DNA of 64,000 nucleotides from assembly GCA_017654735.1 (NCBI GenBank), contig JADPYG010000004.1:248001-312000 (forward strand), given 5' to 3'. Source of the stretch: Vishniacozyma victoriae (Eukaryota > Basidiomycota > Tremellomycetes > Tremellales > Bulleribasidiaceae). A program made the position numbers and the translations under genes. The notes under the pieces were generated by a model. It was given only the letters and a program-made list of their open reading frames with translations, was not told the origin of the DNA and did not search any database. Below, one piece after another: positions 62,992 to 64,000 of the stretch. Every line of letters starts with the position of its first letter. The stretch's first letter is position 1.

Positions 62992-64000
62992 ATGTCACGA
63001 AACGAGATTACTTCGGTACCGCCTCTTGAGGAAAAGGACAGAGACATGGTCGACCATATCGAACATGATACCGAAAAGAATGTCGCATGGTCCGGTAACA
63101 AGCATATGGATGATGCTGCCAGGATCCTTCACGAGGCCGGTGGCCATCGCGAATACTCGGTAGAAGACCGACGACGTGTCTTGCGAAGAATCGATATATT
63201 CGTCTGTATCCCCATGTGTATTACATACTTTATTCAACAGGTAAGTCGGACGGCAACAGATTCAAATCTAGAGAAGACAGGCTGATTCCTTAGCTCGACA
63301 AATCATCCGTTTCCTACGCCGCTGTGTTTGATCTCCGAGAAGCAACCCACTTGGTTGGAAGTCAATACTCATGGCTCACCTCGGTTGTCTACGTTGCTCA
63401 ACTCTGTTTCCAGCCTCTCTCGTCTTATGCTCTTATTGTCCTTCCCGTAAAGTACTGGGTCATGTTCAACTTTATCTCTTGGTCGATCATCACAATCGCT
63501 ACCGCTGCCGCTCACAACTTTACCGGTCTCGTCATTTGTCGACTACTCCTCGGTGCTTTTGAAGCTACGATCTTGCCTTCTTTCGTCTTTATTACTCAGA
63601 TGTGGTACAGTCGACGGTGAGTTCTCTCCACAAACTAAGAAGCAAAAACTGATGAGTAGAGAACAATCCTACCGAACCATCGCATACCAAGTTGCCAACT
63701 CGTTCGCAGCTATCGTCGGTCCCTTGATGTCTTGGGGAATCGGTCAAGCAGGAAATGGGTCAATTCACGCATACCAGGGTATCTTCCTTTTCATCGGTTC
63801 CTTTTCTCTCGCCTTCACCCCTCTTGTCTGGTACTTGATGCCAAACTCGCCAACTACCGCTAAATTCCTTCGAAAGGGAGACGACAGGTTGATTGCCCTC
63901 GAGCGATTGAGGGAGAACAACACTGGTACCAAGTCTTCCGAGTGGAAGTGGAGTCAGGTCAGAGAGACTTATCGAGATCCCAAGACTTACATGTGGGCTG
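62992..64000 (+). CDS. MFS transporter, anion:cation symporter (Dal5/Tna1-like) family, truncated by window end
   Basis: Starts MSRNEITSVPPLEEKDRDMV. A soluble N-terminus of about 70 residues with RRVLRRIDIFVCIPMCITYF leads into the first membrane helix. After an intron: LDKSSVSYAAVFDLREAT, SQYSWLTSVVYVAQL, VMFNFISWSIITIATAAA, GLVICRLLLGAFEATILPSF and, after another intron, SYRTIAYQVANSFAAIVGPL, then FLFIGSFSLAFTPLVWYLMP. Six or so helices are visible before the window ends at residue ~320. The family imports organic anions such as allantoate or nicotinate and, in some members, uronic acids; the GH105 neighbour argues for a pectin-derived substrate (inference). Confidence 0.85.

Overview
The window is nuclear DNA from a basidiomycete fungus. 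Genes are dense, on both strands, and broken by many short introns (about 45-130 bases). Introns typically run from GTAAGT/GTGAGT to a CTGAC- or CTGAT-like branch site a few bases before the AG. Intron style and protein content (Dmc1, Rev3, trifunctional Fol1, WSC-domain surface protein, Gef1-like DH-BAR RhoGEF, ACO2-type aconitase) fit a tremellomycete yeast of the Kwoniella/Cryptococcus kind; the genus is an inference. No prokaryotic, viral or CRISPR sequence was seen.

Layout. 0-10 kb: UTP4, an orphan gene, a SUZ-domain gene, UTP23 and a cytosolic-type L-asparaginase. 10-20 kb: FOL1 (DHNA-HPPK-DHPS), DMC1, an ACO2-type mitochondrial aconitase and a Zn2Cys6 transcription factor. 20-27 kb: eIF3h, an intronless orphan, then a 3.8-kb gene-poor stretch with decayed repeats and doubtful ORFs. 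27-40 kb: REV3 (polymerase zeta), two tandem lactonase-fold beta-propeller genes, PRMT1/HMT1 and a UBL-BAG co-chaperone. 40-48 kb: an accessory-looking segment with a scattered AAAAGTCTCATG-type repeat array, an orphan gene whose 5' unit is tandemly duplicated and decaying, a secreted Ala/Ser-rich triple-WSC protein and a 1.6-kb gap. 48-64 kb: DH-BAR RhoGEF, RPB4, a thioredoxin-like ferredoxin fused to an adrenodoxin-type ferredoxin, a BAH-domain protein, the mitochondrial tRNA 2-thiouridylase MTU1/SLM3, and a divergent GH105 hydrolase / MFS transporter pair; the transporter runs off the window.

Most genes are unlinked housekeeping functions: ribosome biogenesis (UTP4, UTP23), translation (eIF3h, MTU1), transcription (RPB4, BAH), DNA recombination and translesion synthesis (DMC1, REV3), and folate and central metabolism. 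The only pair that looks functionally coupled is GH105 with MFS, probably release and uptake of pectin-derived sugars. The most unusual signals are non-coding: two families of very short hairpins (GGCC-N4-GGCC, and GCGAAGC/GCTTCGC) placed almost only in introns and 3' ends, the 41-kb repeat array, the exon-plus-intron tandem duplication beside it, and the two-ferredoxin fusion protein.
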